Source of the DNA: Gautieria morchelliformis
Taxonomy: Eukaryota; Basidiomycota; Agaricomycetes; Gomphales; Gomphaceae
DNA: 64,000 bases
Direction: 5' to 3'
NCBI GenBank assembly: GCA_015179125.1
Contig: WHVA01000562.1
Span: 1 to 64,000, forward strand
Shown: piece by piece, positions 62,287 through 64,000 of the stretch
Layout: each line of letters starts with the position of its first letter
Numbering within the stretch: the first letter of the stretch is position 1
Position numbers and translations under genes: made by a program
Notes under the pieces: model-generated
What the model was told of the DNA's origin: nothing
The model's database searches: none
Seen by the model: the letters and a program-made list of their open reading frames with translations, nothing else

Positions 62287-64000
62287 CTAGGGCGCGGAAA
62301 TGGGGCCAGGCTTGTCAGGATATGACTTGTGGAAATCAGAGACGAGGTCAGAGGCGTGGTCAAGTTCCGTGGCGGAAATCCATGAGGTCTCTTCGTCGGT
62401 GTTTTCATAGCCTGCCCACTTGACTAGGTACTGGAGTTGGCAGCGGTATCGTCTGTCGAGCTTGGAGTTGAGAATTTCCAAAATCTCATATTCCGGTTCT
62501 CCGTCGATGACGACTGGCGGAGGCGGAGGTTGTTCTCGATTCGGAATTGTATTCGGAACTGCTGGCTCAAGCATAGAGACATGGAATACCGGATGTACTG
62601 CGCGCATATTGTCAGGAAGTCTGAGGGTGAAAGAACGACTGCCGGCCTTAGCGATGATCTCGTAAGGACCGAGGTATTTCTCAGAGAGCTTCTTCGAGGG
62701 GCGAGTGGTGCGGAAGTTTTCCGCTTTGACAAAGGCTTTGTCGCCTATCTCGAATGCCGGTTGCGGAAGGCGTTTCCGATCGGCGGAAGTTTGGTATCTC
62801 TTCTGGGCAGCTGTAATGTTCTCTCGGAGGTGCTGGTGAAGGTCATCAAGTTCCACAACGAAATCTCGGGCTCTTGCAGAGGCGAGGTCGCGTTCAGGGT
62901 GGATGGCGAGATTCGGGTGGTAGCCCTTGTTGGCGTAAAAGGGTGAAATTCCGGTGGTAGCGGAAGGCGCATTGTTGTAGGCAAATTCCGCGAGTGGAAG
63001 AAGGTCGGACCAATTGCTATGTTGGTAGTTGCAATAGACGCGGAGATACTGCTCAAGGGTCTGATTAGTACGTTCCGTCTGTCCGTCTCCTTCGGGGTGA
63101 TAACCGGAGGTGAAGTGGAGTTTCATGTCGAGAGCCTTGCCGAGTGTGCGGAAAAAGGAGGACACAAATTCGGATCCACGGTCGGAAGTGACATGGGAAG
63201 GTATTCCGTGCTTGGAAAAGACGTGGAGCACAAAGAGCTGTGCGAGCTGGGCGGAAGTTATGGTGTCGTAGGTCGGAATAAAGATGGACTGCTTTGTGAG
63301 GCGGTCAACGATCACTAGAATGGTATCATAGCCGGATGACTTAGGAAGTTTCTCAATGAAATCCATGGATATTGAATTCCACGGTTGTTCCGGGATCGGA
63401 AGTTGCTTCAGGAGGCCGTAGGGTTTGTGACGTTGAGGCTTGGCTCGCATACAGGTGGTGCATGACTTGCAGTAGTCTTGGACCATCGTGCGGAGGAGAG
63501 GCCAAGTATAGGTACGTCGGATTATGTCGAGGGTTTTGTTCTGGCCTTGGTGTCCTGAGAGCGGATGATCGTGGCTTTGCTGGAGCACGCGAAGTCGTAG
63601 ATCGTTGGTGTCCGGAACGTAAATCCGGGACTTGTACCGGAGAAATCCGTCGGAATCGAGGGACCATCCAGGACTGGTGGGGTCATCAAGGTGGGTTGCG
63701 GAGGTGGGGTCGGAACGGAGTGCGGAACGGATGTCGGAATGGAGAGACTCGGTGTCCATAATAATTGAGGCGCGGAGTAGCGGAAACTGCAATGCTGTGG
63801 CACGCAGGGACGATGCCAGTTGCTCAGTGGAGAATACTGGGCGGAAATTGTGCGGATTAACGCTGGCATAGTCGCTACTTCCCTCTTTTGGGTAGACGTC
63901 CCAACGTCTAGTGAGCGCGTCGGGTTTTGCTCCGAGCTTTCCGGGGCGGAAACGGATCACCATGTTGAACTGTGAGAGGTATTCAGACCAGCGGACTTGA
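62287..64000 (-). CDS. Chromovirus E pol, C-terminal part (RNase H end, integrase, chromodomain)
   Basis: Open to the window edge; the first visible codons read QVRWSEYLSQFNMVIRFRPG (RNase H end). The zinc-binding region is SHDHPLSGHQGQNKT and CKSCTTCMRAK. The core has ISMDFIEKLP, HVTSDRGSEFVSSFF and DGQTERTNQTLEQYL with all D, D and E present. The YLGPYEIIAK barrel and VHPVFHVSMLEP follow. A chromodomain (EYEILEILNSKLD, QLQYLVKWAGYENTDEETSW, DFHKSYP) ends at 62287. No stop or shift in 570 codons, so the copy looks intact. It is a close sister of family A. Confidence 0.92.
   Translation of the reverse strand, partial: QVRWSEYLSQFNMVIRFRPGKLGAKPDALTRRWDVYPKEGSSDYASVNPHNFRPVFSTEQLASSLRATALQFPLLRASIIMDTESLHSDIRSALRSDPTSATHLDDPTSPGWSLDSDGFLRYKSRIYVPDTNDLRLRVLQQSHDHPLSGHQGQNKTLDIIRRTYTWPLLRTMVQDYCKSCTTCMRAKPQRHKPYGLLKQLPIPEQPWNSISMDFIEKLPKSSGYDTILVIVDRLTKQSIFIPTYDTITSAQLAQLFVLHVFSKHGIPSHVTSDRGSEFVSSFFRTLGKALDMKLHFTSGYHPEGDGQTERTNQTLEQYLRVYCNYQHSNWSDLLPLAEFAYNNAPSATTGISPFYANKGYHPNLAIHPERDLASARARDFVVELDDLHQHLRENITAAQKRYQTSADRKRLPQPAFEIGDKAFVKAENFRTTRPSKKLSEKYLGPYEIIAKAGSRSFTLRLPDNMRAVHPVFHVSMLEPAVPNTIPNREQPPPPPVVIDGEPEYEILEILNSKLDRRYRCQLQYLVKWAGYENTDEETSWISATELDHASDLVSDFHKSYPDKPGPISAP

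Overview
This 64 kb window looks like a transposon graveyard from a filamentous fungus, most likely a mushroom-forming basidiomycete (Agaricomycetes). The evidence is the mix of elements: Ty3/gypsy chromoviruses with C-terminal chromodomains, Ty1/copia elements, a Tad-like LINE with a partner SINE, a Tc1/mariner-type DNA transposon, and a 51-nt spliceosomal-type intron. I recognise no host gene. The window reads as nested insertions, and many 5-bp target-site duplications (TSDs) can be read directly. Family names below (A, D, E, F, H, I, J, K, L) are mine.

Layout. 1-4417: a copia element (I) on the minus strand, split by a giant solo LTR (J, 639-2264, TSD AAGAT) and an AT-rich insertion, with an inverted integrase piece at 3863-4417. 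4418-17283: a chromovirus fragment (A1) carrying two nested solo LTRs (E1, E2) and interrupted by a complete second copy, A2 (8257-17173, TSD CCTTC). A2 itself carries a TA-flanked MITE in its 5' LTR and a tRNA-derived SINE in its reverse transcriptase. 17284-20702: J LTR pieces around a gypsy F fragment. 20703-27075: gypsy D pieces in both orientations, with a Tc1/mariner remnant at 22393-23436. 27467-33746: an LTR-to-LTR copia element (L) with two pol frameshifts. 33747-40826: further D pieces in both orientations, a J-like region with a periodic TGACTCA array (35955-36280), and an E-type solo LTR. 40827-54741: a third A copy (A3), split by a near full-length LINE (45126-52091, 12-13 bp TSD). 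54742-58107: copia K, fused in frame to gypsy H (58108-60142). 60143-64000: the 3' half of an apparently intact chromovirus E that runs off the right edge.

The strongest candidate for something undescribed is a gene carried on the antisense strand between pol and the 3' LTR of the sister chromoviruses A and E. In E it is an uninterrupted 401-codon frame. In A2 it is decayed but keeps a 51-nt antisense intron. Both encode a GAL4-type Zn2Cys6 cluster (C-x2-C-x6-C-x7/10-C-x2-C-x6-C) between coiled-coil-like segments. The E LTR is very rich in CGG triplets, the half-site such clusters usually bind, so self-regulation is a testable idea. Family D has instead a sense-strand gene after pol. Other notable observations are a LINE/SINE pair sharing a 3' tail, Tf1-type self-priming signals in A, a half-tRNA-iMet type primer site in L, and a 13-site bZIP-type array with about 23-bp spacing.
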